Source: Methanosarcina barkeri str. Wiesmoor (GTDB lineage Archaea; Halobacteriota; Methanosarcinia; Methanosarcinales; Methanosarcinaceae). From it: a DNA stretch of 64,000 nt. Under the pieces are notes generated by a model that was given only the letters and a program-made list of their open reading frames with translations, had not been told where the DNA came from and did no database searches. Every line of letters begins with the position of its first letter. Position 1 is the first letter of the stretch. The stretch lies in contig NZ_CP009526.1 of the NCBI RefSeq assembly GCF_000969985.1, forward strand, positions 620,001-684,000, read 5' to 3'. Shown one piece after another: positions 28,020-36,071 of this stretch. Position numbers and translations under genes: made by a program.

Positions 28020-28336
28020 ACAGCATTTATGCTGTTCTTCTTTTTTGCGTATCTCATTCGATGGCTTATTTTCCTTTCTTTATAACTTGTCTGAAAATCT
28101 GGCTGTCTGGATTAGGCAGGTTTACAATGCAGTGACTTTTCTGGTTTGCCCCAAGTATGCTTATTTGAACTTACCAATTCCATAATCTATAAGATATGGC
28201 TTTATGGTCAATAATCACTTTATTCAACGCTGTTTTGTCCTAAAATCATTTGTACTTCTTTAATTTTTTCACTACATTATATATCGTATGCAGGTGGCCC
28301 AATGTTTAAATTCACATGTGAAGTTGTTTCTTTTAC

Positions 28337-28618
28337 AACCTCTATTCGGCAGGTCGACATAAGGAATTTGAATATTTTTCTTGATATCGTTTTTGAACAT
28401 TTGATAAACACACATTAGATTTAAAGCTGGTTAACTTGTGGCTCAACTTACACGACACATATAAACACTAAATCATTTCTCCATTAAAGTTTAGTATGAG
28501 AGATTATGTTTGGATCATATGTTAACCTTACAACTGCACACAATAAAAGATCATCATTTCAAAATCGCCATCATCAAAAATTATCGAAAATGAAATGTCG
28601 ACCTGACGAATATAGGTT
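28337..28618. repeat. inverted-repeat-bounded segment (MITE-like)
   Basis: Arms at 28337-28360 and 28595-28618 are reverse complements at 22 of 24 positions (shared core CAGGTCGACAT), with weaker similarity continuing outward (GTTTC on both sides). The 280-bp interval has no gene. A non-autonomous transposon remnant is the simplest reading. Confidence 0.45.
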
Positions 28619-28710
28619 ATAATTGACGAAACAAAATTATTCTAAGACAAAACAAGTGGCTCTCTTTCATCAGGATATGTTTAAATTGTAACAAACGAAA
28701 TTATGCCAAT

Positions 28711-29007
28711 ATGGAGAATGCTTCCCAAAATAAAGAGTTATTCGAAAAAATATCTCCATTCCTCAAGAAAGAAGGAGCAACAAAGGTAGCTATTTTTGGC
28801 TCTTATGCAAGAGGAGAAGAAAGACCAGAAAGTGATATCGATGTTCTTGTAGAGTTTTCCGAAACGAAAGGTCTGCTCACTATGGTAAGAATTGAGAGAG
28901 AGCTATCGGAGTTTCTTGGAGTAAAAGTCGATTTACTAACCGAAGGGTCGATAAGCCCATACCTTATTGAAGGAATTAAAAAAGAAGCAAAAGTGATCTC
29001 TGCATGA
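28711..29007 (+). CDS. mntA: MNT-type nucleotidyltransferase antitoxin (MntA)
   Basis: A 98-residue minimal nucleotidyltransferase. The catalytic motif is GSYARGE followed by SDIDVLVEF (G-S-x10-D-x-D). In MNT-HEPN modules the MNT protein AMPylates or otherwise neutralises the HEPN RNase encoded by the overlapping next gene. Intact here, whereas the HEPN gene, whose ATG overlaps the stop (ATGA), is broken. Confidence 0.9.
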   Translation: MENASQNKELFEKISPFLKKEGATKVAIFGSYARGEERPESDIDVLVEFSETKGLLTMVRIERELSEFLGVKVDLLTEGSISPYLIEGIKKEAKVISA

Positions 29008-29353
29008 GAAAAAATGACTCGATTTATCTTCACCACATCCTCGATTCAATTGAACGTATTGAAGAATATACTAGAGGTATGGAAAAAGAAGATTTTTCGT
29101 CTAGCAATCTAGTTCAAGATGGGACTATCAGGTAAATTGAGATTATAGGTGAAGCCACTAAAAATTTATCCAAAGATCTCCGCGAAAAGTATCCTCAAGT
29201 TCCCTGGAGGGACATTGCTGGAATGAGGGTCGATTGACTCATCATTATTTTGGAATTAATTTGGAAGATGTCTGGCATACTGTTAAAGTCGATATTCCTG
29301 CTTTAAAAGATGAGATTCTTGTAATACTTGATATTCTGGAGACTAAAAAATAA
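29004..29353 (+). pseudogene. hepT: HEPN-domain toxin (HepT) gene, inactivated
   Basis: The frame starts with ATG 29004 (HHILDSIERIEEYTRGM), is stopped by TAA at 29133-29135 (after VQDGTIR), continues [20 protein letters not shown] and [10 protein letters not shown], and then needs a frameshift at about 29228-29234 to read [18 protein letters not shown] to the TAA at 29351. The R-x4-6-H RNase motif (RLTHHY) lies after the frameshift. Two lesions, so no functional toxin. Partner of the intact mntA. Confidence 0.85.
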
Positions 29354-29504
29354 GGTTCTTCGCCATTCCGTATGGATAAGATGATTTTCAATTCAAGAAC
29401 GCATTGGTTTTTATGAGAATATTATGAGAATGTCCACATAAAACAACGAAGAGCCAAGATAAATAATTTAATTTCATGAGCTGATAGCGTGTAAACATAC
29501 AAAA

Positions 29505-29759
29505 TCACGCTAAAATTTCATCAAAACTTAGTTCTCCGGCAGCCACTGGATGCAAGAGCAATTTGGACTCATGAAATTTCTTCATAATTATATCTATTTT
29601 CCTTGAAACTTCTGGAGTATAATATGCTTCTCCGCAGTTTTCACATATATAGGCAGAAACATCTTTAATGGCAATAATCTGCTCTCCGATTTTTGCCACA
29701 AATTCTGTCTTACCTTCAATAAGTCTACCTTTACAAAAACTGCATCTGTCAGGTTTCAT
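29505..29759 (-). CDS. YgiT/MqsA-type zinc-finger antitoxin
   Basis: An 84-residue protein with two CxxC pairs, CSFC near the start and CENC at about residue 40, characteristic of YgiT-type zinc fingers. The C-terminal tail ends with ELSFDEILA. It is encoded immediately after, and overlapping by 4 bp, a DUF4258-type gene. This pairing is a common toxin-antitoxin arrangement in archaea, with the zinc-finger protein as likely antitoxin and autorepressor. Confidence 0.85.
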   Translation of the reverse strand: MKPDRCSFCKGRLIEGKTEFVAKIGEQIIAIKDVSAYICENCGEAYYTPEVSRKIDIIMKKFHESKLLLHPVAAGELSFDEILA

Positions 29760-30070
29760 CTTTGATCTCTCCTAAATATGTAGTCTATCCATTTATTATT
29801 TTCCGGAATATATACTGTAATAATTCTTGCATGATCCTCACATTCTGCTACCACAACATGACAGGGTCTACCTTCAGAATATGCAAAAAACAAAGCTGAT
29901 GGACATGGTTCGTCTTCTGGATAATCCTCAATTATTTGCCCATAAACTATAACCTCTTTTATGTTATCAGTTGAAATATTCCTCTGAAACATGCGAACTC
30001 TGGCATGGTTTGATATAATAAAGGCATCTTCTGTAAGAAAATATTTTAATTTTTCATGGTTAACACTCAT
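29756..30070 (-). CDS. DUF4258 family putative toxin
   Basis: A 104-residue protein with the family signature: ISNHARVRMFQRNIS, then EVIVYGQIIEDYPEDEPCP and a CHVVVAECEDHARIITVY strand pair, ending near WIDYIFRRDQR. It has the small RelE/BrnT-like size. ATG 30070 is preferred; TTG 30079 would add three residues. It precedes and overlaps the zinc-finger antitoxin gene. RNase activity is inferred from context only. Confidence 0.8.
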   Translation of the reverse strand: MSVNHEKLKYFLTEDAFIISNHARVRMFQRNISTDNIKEVIVYGQIIEDYPEDEPCPSALFFAYSEGRPCHVVVAECEDHARIITVYIPENNKWIDYIFRRDQR

Positions 30071-31004
30071 TTGTACCAAATCCTAAAAAATAACACCCGA
30101 TCTGTAATATTGAGTTCAATTATCCTTATTGCAGAATTGAACAAATACTTAAGTTTTGTAGTAATAAAGCCTATGTATAAAATGTGATTTTTGAATCCAG
30201 TTTTTAGTTATGATATTCACAGATATGTGAACAAAATACAGAGATTATACTAATGTCAAGGCCGGTGAATAGTTTCCCATTTTAGCCGAATTAAAATTCC
30301 CCAATTTCCAATCCTCAAGAAAGCTTGAGGATTATAAATAATGCTGAAAATGGAGAGTAGTACCGGTTCAAGAAAAATACAGTCGTTTTCCAGTAAAACC
30401 ACTGCATTTTTTGTATCCTCTTCAAATTGTATGGGTAAAAGTAAATTTCATGCAATTTATGAAAATTTAAGAATTTAATAACGTTTAAGAAACAACTTCA
30501 GGCGAAGTATTAAATTTTGTAACTACCTACTAAAATTGCTGTATATTTTTCGAGTTGGAAATTTCTCCATTGAATTTGAAGAAGATACCATTTTTTTCTA
30601 TAATATGGCGGGAATAGGGGACAGACTAGTAAAATTCCCTGGGAAATACGGTATTTATGGAGAAAATTACTTCATTTTTTTGCCTGCTCTCTGTTAGCTC
30701 CTGATCTGATTTTCTATAAGATTATTCTGCAAGCAGAAGTAATAGTTTATCAGGCTGATCTGGCCTGTCTCTAGTAGTTTTTCTTCTTCCAGGGCGTTTG
30801 CCACACAGGCTAGATGTTCGCCTGCCTTCTTTTGTGATTGGGCAAAACTGTGGAATTATTTTTGGTTTATCTCACGTTGATGAGGGCTAATAAATTTTTC
30901 CAACAACAATCGACCAAGTAACTGAGAAAGTAAAAATGTGAGTGACTTTATCAGCCTTTTTAATTGTAACAATTATAAATACTATAATCGCTATAGCGGC
31001 TATT
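30071..31004. other. intergenic region with hairpin and dispersed-repeat pieces
   Basis: No gene recognised. A perfect hairpin AATCCTCAAG-AAAG-CTTGAGGATT is at 30310-30333, inside a larger imperfect inverted pair (about 30243-30266 and 30342-30365, both with CCGGT at the outside). A 28-bp piece at 30413-30440 recurs inverted at 33419-33446, and a 34-bp piece at 30831-30864 recurs at 35977-36010. Confidence 0.5.
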
Positions 31005-31199
31005 ATGTCAGAAACTACAACTATACAGATATCTAAAGACACCCGTGATGAGTTAAAAGCCATTGGGAAAATGGGTGATGACTACAATACCGTTATACGA
31101 AAATTGATCCATGAACACAACTGCAATAAACTTATAGACGAGGGCGCTAAGCTCATAAAAGAACATCGTGATGAGTTTGTGAGCATCGATGACCTTTAA
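31005..31199 (+). CDS. antitoxin of a RelE-type toxin-antitoxin pair
   Basis: A 64-residue protein starting at ATG 31005. TTTIQISKDTRDELKAIGK is a ribbon-helix-helix-like N-terminus and the charged C-terminal half (ELIKEHRDEFVSIDDL-type) would wrap the toxin. A GTG at 30942 would add 21 hydrophobic residues, which is not typical for this family. Its 3' end overlaps the toxin start by 11 bp. Confidence 0.82.
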   Translation: MSETTTIQISKDTRDELKAIGKMGDDYNTVIRKLIHEHNCNKLIDEGAKLIKEHRDEFVSIDDL

Positions 31200-31458
31200 A
31201 GTTCTGATCCACCCTAAGGTCTTCGAAAAGGTTCCTGTGGATCGTAGGGATCAAATAAAAGAAGCCCTTCAAGAACTAAAAGACCCCTTGCCAGGGGGAA
31301 ACAAAAAAGAAGTAAAAGGAAGTCACAAAACGGTCTATCGGCTTCGTGTAGGCGATTTTCGCATTTTATACGAAATTGATTTTGAACGAAGCGAGGTTCT
31401 TGTTTTTAATATCATAACGGCTGAACAGGCGCATAAGAAGTACAACCGTTTTAAATAA
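31189..31458 (+). CDS. relE: RelE/ParE-family toxin
   Basis: An 89-residue protein with the RelE fold signature: FKVLIHPKVFEKVP at the start, KGSHKTVYRLRVGDFRILYE in the middle and VLVFNIITAEQAHKKY at the end. The basic residues in YRLRVGDFRILY are those that act in ribosome-dependent mRNA cleavage in the family. Co-transcribed with the overlapping antitoxin gene. Intact. Confidence 0.9.
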   Translation: MTFKVLIHPKVFEKVPVDRRDQIKEALQELKDPLPGGNKKEVKGSHKTVYRLRVGDFRILYEIDFERSEVLVFNIITAEQAHKKYNRFK

Positions 31459-31467
31459 TTCCTAAGC

Positions 31468-31625
31468 AGGCTGTCTCAAAACTCGGCTCTTTTCTACAAT
31501 TAGGTAATCGACATTGTTGATTTTAAATGTAAGCCGGAAATTATTCTGGAATTCAGGTACATATTTATCTTAAAATCTAATCTTTTAATCCATTTATAAA
31601 ATCAAATGTTGTTTTGAGACAGTCT
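31468..31625. repeat. MITE-like element with 15-bp terminal inverted repeats
   Basis: AGGCTGTCTCAAAAC (31468-31482) and GTTTTGAGACAGTCT (31611-31625) are inverted repeats with one mismatch. The 158-bp element is non-coding. No clear target duplication. It lies directly after the toxin gene. Termini of this kind are found in several insertion sequences, so it is probably a deletion derivative. Confidence 0.65.
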
Positions 31626-31683
31626 GTTATAATCGGATTTTCCGTGAGGTTGAGGAATACAGAGGTTTCGGATGAAACCCTAC

Positions 31684-31964
31684 GTTTTAGCTGGTTTACT
31701 CTCAACTTTGAGAACATCTTTGCCTAAAAATCGGAAAACTATAGAGCTTTTAACATAAAACTGTATATAAACATGTATATAAACATGTATAATTAAATTA
31801 TTGCTTTTCTCTTTGGCAAATTGGTCTACTTTCCACGATCTCTCATTTCTAATAATAACATACTTTTTATGGCAGCTATCAATTCTTCTTTTCTTCTTTT
31901 TTGCCAGTAGCCGTCCGATATCTGCCCACTTCGTGAGCATGCGGGCGTGGAGGGAAGTTTTCAG
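31684..31964. repeat. dispersed repeat C, copy 1
   Basis: The 3' half (31858-31964: TTTTTATGGCAG, a TTCTTCTTTTCTTC tract, GCCAGT, then CACTTCGTGAGCATGC and GTGGAGGGAAGTTTT) recurs at 38098-38204 with few changes. The 5' half (31684-31850, with CTCAACTTTGAGAACAT and AAATTGGTCTA) recurs in eroded form at 57420-57570. A minus-strand ORF of 86 codons spans copy 1 but is not kept in copy 2, so coding is doubtful. Confidence 0.6.
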
Positions 31965-32107
31965 ATAAATTCTAAAAAGAAATTTGGCGACTCCTTCAGA
32001 GTCAATAAGGCGTTGCGGGATCCCTAAACCTAAAACTCCTCTTTGAATGAATGGAATACTCTTAATTCAACTTTTGGAGGGACTGGGCAAAAATATCCAC
32101 TGTGAAA

Positions 32108-32503
32108 CTATTTTTGCTCCTTTATGACTCTTTTATTCATATATGCTAAAACCAAAAGTATTGTAACGTAACCTCCTACTAACATTGCAAATGTACTAAT
32201 TTCAATTTTTAATAAGTTCGCAATTATTAATACAATGATCCATAAAAAATAACCTATCAGATTTCCTTTTATGGCCATTATATCTTCAGTTCTCTTTTTT
32301 TCATCAATGACTTTTCTTGATACTGTATAATGCCCTATGGTTACCATTAGAGCGGCAAGACCAACAGTAACCCAAACAATTATTTGATTAGAAATATTTA
32401 GCAAAGTACTTGTCTTAAGAATTAAAGCCATTACAACAAAAAAAAGTATGCCTCCAAATATAATTCCTGAATTTTCTTCTGGTTTGTTTTTGCGTATTTT
32501 CAT
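32108..32503 (-). CDS. small membrane protein, DUF2178-like
   Basis: A 131-residue protein with four hydrophobic segments (about 15-33, 39-57, 83-100, 105-124) separated by a charged cytoplasmic loop SRKVIDEKKRTEDIMAIKG. This two-plus-two layout is like DUF2178 membrane proteins of archaea. No function known. ATG 32503 follows GAGTGAT; a GTG at 32512 would add three residues. It stands alone in repeat-rich DNA. Confidence 0.6.
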   Translation of the reverse strand: MKIRKNKPEENSGIIFGGILFFVVMALILKTSTLLNISNQIIVWVTVGLAALMVTIGHYTVSRKVIDEKKRTEDIMAIKGNLIGYFLWIIVLIIANLLKIEISTFAMLVGGYVTILLVLAYMNKRVIKEQK

Positions 32504-32739
32504 CAATATCACTCAGAAATATATCTTAGAAATATATCTCCGACCTTCCGCAGATGTCTTGAAAAAAAGAACATTTTTCTGGCTATCGTTTTTGGGCATT
32601 TACTCAATAATTTGCAATTATTATCTCAACTGAAACTTCCGGAAATAGAGGTTAGAAGCTTTCAATAAAGCTTGAATAATCAGAGTAATTTTCAGAAAAA
32701 GCGATAGCAAGAAAAATTGTGAAAATTGAATAGACATGT

Positions 32740-33206
32740 TGAATAAGAAAGAGCGATTACTCGCCCTCCCTCTTCTAAGAACCGTACGTGAAAGTTTCCC
32801 TTCATACGGCTCAAGCATTCTATAACCTTTTCTGTATCAGGCAGCAGTTTTTTTTTCAAATGGGATGTCCTTTCCGGAAACTTAATTTGTATTGACGTTC
32901 ACGGAAGTAGTCAGGGTCAAGAAATGGATTCATTTGTAGTTTCAAAGGAATATGTCTGTGTATCCTAGTTTGGGATAAAAGCAATAACTCGTTTCTTCCT
33001 GTTCTGAAATTCCACCTTCTGGAAGTGCTTCTTTTCCAGTATTTGTTAACAATCCAATCTTTGGATTTATTCGGATGTCTTCTTTTAGCCCATTTCCATA
33101 ACAGCTCCCATATTCTGTGTGCCATAATGTCCGCAGACCCATTACAACCTGATTCCGTACCTTTTGGTTTAAGCGCATCAACCTGCTTTCGCTTATTTGA
33201 CTTCAC
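32740..33206 (-). mobile_element. 3' end of a group II intron with maturase remnant
   Basis: On the minus strand, 33206 to about 32856 encodes RIWELLWKWAKRRHPNKSKD, the start of the maturase-specific domain of group II intron reverse transcriptases, then drifts out of frame. Downstream, 32812-32779 is a textbook 34-nt domain V: GAGCCGTATG, a GAAA-type bulged hairpin, ACGTACGGTTC. A domain VI-like stem follows to about 32740. The reverse transcriptase domain and 5' ribozyme are missing, so the intron is a dead fragment. Confidence 0.85.
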
Positions 33207-33786
33207 GATTCTTACGATGGTTCACTTTACGTTCTTCATAGTATTCTTATCCTAACCAATTATCAAAGCCAGGTTCCTTGAGTTCTTGATATTGTCGTGT
33301 GAGCTTCACACACAAACGTTACCATTTATGCATGTCACAGTAGGATTACCTCAAATGGAAAAGGTAGCGTATGACGCAATTCATAGTATAGCTTCTTGTC
33401 GCACCTGCGGAAAGTGAGTTTTACCCATACAATTTGAAGAGGATACATGAAACTTGAAAAAAAGACACATTCAGCTTGTATGGGTATGTTTATTAATAGT
33501 TCTTCTGCAATCTTTTTTTGATTACTTACCTTCGCTCGATGTTGAAGATACAGAAAAACCCATGGCAATCCTTAAGTATAATATTCTCCCTTTTTTTCTA
33601 TAATGTTAAGTTCTACCAAAAACTACGCGGAATCCAGTTTACCTGTTTCTGTATTAGCTGTAGTAGTGGTAGTACTATTCGCTTGAGCAAGAAAAAGAAA
33701 CTATTCTGGCTCAAGTGTGCTGTTTTTGGTTATTATAGTGAATAGTACATCCTGTGCCATTTTGGTTTCTTTCCGGGAGTTTTAAG
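33207..33786. other. intergenic region upstream of the acetolactate-synthase-like gene
   Basis: No gene recognised. It contains the inverted copy (33419-33446) of a 28-bp piece found at 30413-30440. GGGAG at about 33773-33777 is the ribosome binding site of the downstream gene. Confidence 0.5.
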
Positions 33787-35499
33787 ATGAAAGAAATGAA
33801 TGGAGCAGAAGTCCTGGTTAAGTGTCTGGAGGACCTTGGTGTCAAACACATCTTTGGCTATACGGGAGCGGCAATACTTCCGGTATTTCATGCCCTCGGG
33901 CATAGTGATATTGAGATTATAGTCAATTCCAACGAGCAATCGGCAGCATTCAGCGCAGCAGGTTATTCACGGTCGAGCAACAGGGTCGGTGTAGCCATAG
34001 TCACATCCGGACCTGCCATTACTAACACGCTCACCAGCGTTGCTGACGCATATGAGGACAGTATCCCCCTGCTTGTATTTGCAGGGCAGGTCCCTGAGTA
34101 TAAGATAGGCACCGATTCCTTCCAGCACATTAACGTCAAAGGCATCTTTAAGGATGCAACCAAGAAGGTCATACAGCTCTCAAATGGTGATGACATCGAA
34201 ACCATAGTGAAGGATGCCTATTACTTTGCAAAGTCTGGAAAACCCGGGCCTGTAGTCATAGATTTCCCTCTTGACAAGCAGAAGAAAAAACATGAGTATC
34301 GTGGTATGGATGTCACAAAGTTTGAGGAAAGTTATCACGATGACAGGCACCTGACTGAAGAACAATGCAGAGCCTTTTTTAAGCTGTTGCTCAACTCAAA
34401 AAGACCCCTGCTCTACCTTGGAGGCGGCCTGAACTCGGAGCCCGGAAGCCAGGCCGTCAGGGAATTAAATGAGCTTTTCGGAATACCTTCTGTCAACACA
34501 CTCATGGCAAAGGGTGTTGTTGACGAAAGGGATGAGCTGAACCTGGGAATGCTGGGAATGTTCGGTACACCATACGCGAACATGCTCATACAGGAAAACG
34601 ACTTCTTCTTTTCTATCGGGGTAAGATGGGATGACCGGGTTGCGGAAAAGATTGGGTTTGCAATAGGTACCGACATAGCTTACATTGATATCAATCCTGA
34701 GAAAATGCATCAGATAAAAATCGAGCGCAGCCCGAAATTCACATTCATGGGGGATGCTGCCACAGCACTCCGAGACCTGCTGAACTATGCCGTGAAGCAT
34801 AACATCCATCTGGATATTCGGGAATGGCAGATGCGTGCAAGAGACCTGAAAAGGTCGTGGCCTCTGGATTACAACAGGAAATCCGAATACATACAAGCTG
34901 CTGAGGTCATTTCAATGCTTGTAAACTACATTGATGAAAATAAAAAGATAACCACTGGTGTAGGCAATCATCAGATGCTCGCAGCACAGTATCTGCCAAT
35001 GTACTGCCCCAAATCTTTCATGACTTCTGGCTCTTTCGGCACAATGGGATTTTCCATGCCCACTGCAATCGGTGTACATTATGCGAACCCACATTCAGGA
35101 GTCATAGCAATCGATGGTGACGGCAGTCTGAGGATGAATCTGGGTGAACTGCATACTATCGCATCGTTGGACCTTCCAATCAAGATACTTATGCTGAACA
35201 ACAGAAGCGATGGTATGGTCCAGAACTTGCAGGATGCGGATTATGAAGGAACACGCATAGGAACACAAAGGCCAAAAGATGTGAATTTTGCAGAGATTGC
35301 AAGGTCATTTGGTTTCAGTTACGCAGAGAGGATAAGCAGCAGAAATGATTTGAAAGTGAAAATGGAAGCATTTATGAATGCAGAGGGACCTTGCTTCTTG
35401 GAAGCCTGCACGGACAGGGAAGAGATCCTGTATCCGAAGGTTCCGGCAGGGGGATCTTATAAAGATATGATTCTTGGCCCTTACATTAAATCAATTTGA
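33787..35499 (+). CDS. acetolactate synthase-like thiamine pyrophosphate enzyme
   Basis: A 570-residue TPP-dependent enzyme of the acetolactate synthase/benzoylformate decarboxylase superfamily. The three domains are in order: PYR domain with the cofactor-activating Glu50 in NSNEQSA, a central domain, and the PP domain with the TPP motif GDGSLRMN ending in NN. ATG 33787 follows GGGAG; the upstream in-frame ATG 33754 lacks one. No regulatory-subunit gene (ilvN) is adjacent, so biosynthetic acetohydroxyacid synthase is not certain; a decarboxylase or sulfopyruvate-type activity is possible. The stop lies at the edge of an IS200 scar. Confidence 0.82.
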   Translation: MKEMNGAEVLVKCLEDLGVKHIFGYTGAAILPVFHALGHSDIEIIVNSNEQSAAFSAAGYSRSSNRVGVAIVTSGPAITNTLTSVADAYEDSIPLLVFAGQVPEYKIGTDSFQHINVKGIFKDATKKVIQLSNGDDIETIVKDAYYFAKSGKPGPVVIDFPLDKQKKKHEYRGMDVTKFEESYHDDRHLTEEQCRAFFKLLLNSKRPLLYLGGGLNSEPGSQAVRELNELFGIPSVNTLMAKGVVDERDELNLGMLGMFGTPYANMLIQENDFFFSIGVRWDDRVAEKIGFAIGTDIAYIDINPEKMHQIKIERSPKFTFMGDAATALRDLLNYAVKHNIHLDIREWQMRARDLKRSWPLDYNRKSEYIQAAEVISMLVNYIDENKKITTGVGNHQMLAAQYLPMYCPKSFMTSGSFGTMGFSMPTAIGVHYANPHSGVIAIDGDGSLRMNLGELHTIASLDLPIKILMLNNRSDGMVQNLQDADYEGTRIGTQRPKDVNFAEIARSFGFSYAERISSRNDLKVKMEAFMNAEGPCFLEACTDREEILYPKVPAGGSYKDMILGPYIKSI

Positions 35500-35660
35500 C
35501 TATCTTAAGAACTATGTTATAGAACTACAGGGGAAAACGAAAGCAGAGTTTCAATCCCGTAGATTTAGGAAATCCGGGAAACAGTAACTCGAAGCTTTCC
35601 GAACCCCCAAGAAAACTGGTCCTGAGGGACCTGATGTGCGACCCGGTGCAGACATCTCTT
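35498..35660 (+). mobile_element. scar of an IS200-type element (tnpA 3' end and right-end hairpin)
   Basis: In the frame starting at 35498, DYLKNYVIELQGKTKAEFQS followed by RRFRKSGKQ and a TAA at 35585-35587 aligns with the C-terminus of the intact TnpA at 26389-26856 (HYIKESQGKTKTEAQSQRL...). Past the stop, ACCCCC-type and GGGGGGT arms (about 35604 and 35653) with inner GC hairpins look like the element's right end. Everything upstream of the catalytic tyrosine region has gone. Confidence 0.75.
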
Positions 35661-36071
35661 TGGGGGGTAGTTTTTTCACCGGAAAAGTTGGGTTGTTTAC
35701 TGAAAAATGCCTTTAGTAGGATAAATTTCTATAAAATGATAACTTGAGCTGGCATTCCTTTATTTCATGAAATCTTACATGTGAAATGTCTACTATAAAC
35801 CCATGTCTACTATAAACACGTCTTAATCAGCTTCTTGAGTCTTGTAATTTATCAGTTTCACTATTCCTCCACTGCCCTCAAAATCCTGATCCATTTCAAC
35901 CATATATGTGTAATCCGATATCTGCGGAAGCCCTCATATCTTTTTATAACTGTTATTTTCCCATAAAAGTACTGTATTTGTGATTGGGCAAAACTGCGGG
36001 ATTATTTTTGCAACAAAACCAGATCAAATGCCTGAGTTTTATCTGAAAAATCTGATAACTAGTATTAATAT
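35661..36071. other. intergenic region left of the insertion sequence
   Basis: Nothing coding is seen. It carries the second copy (35977-36010) of a 34-bp dispersed piece, TTTGTGATTGGGCAAAACTG plus ATTATTTTTG, whose first copy is at 30831-30864. Confidence 0.45.

Larger units (their letters stand above)
27221..28710. other. 1.5-kb intergenic region with repeats
   Basis: No conserved gene recognised. Contents: an imperfect inverted pair of CACGGAA/TTCCGTG-rich arms at about 27375-27455; a possible 48-residue ORF (27873-28019); and a 24-bp inverted pair at 28337-28360 and 28595-28618. The region looks like eroded accessory DNA. Confidence 0.5.

Noticed and set aside
30310-30333. Perfect hairpin as a terminator
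   Set aside because: No gene ends nearby on either strand and no T-run follows; it sits inside a larger inverted repeat.
33335-33568. Minus-strand ORF upstream of the intron maturase as its missing reverse transcriptase part
   Set aside because: No reverse transcriptase motif is present in its translation, and it overlaps a dispersed repeat piece.
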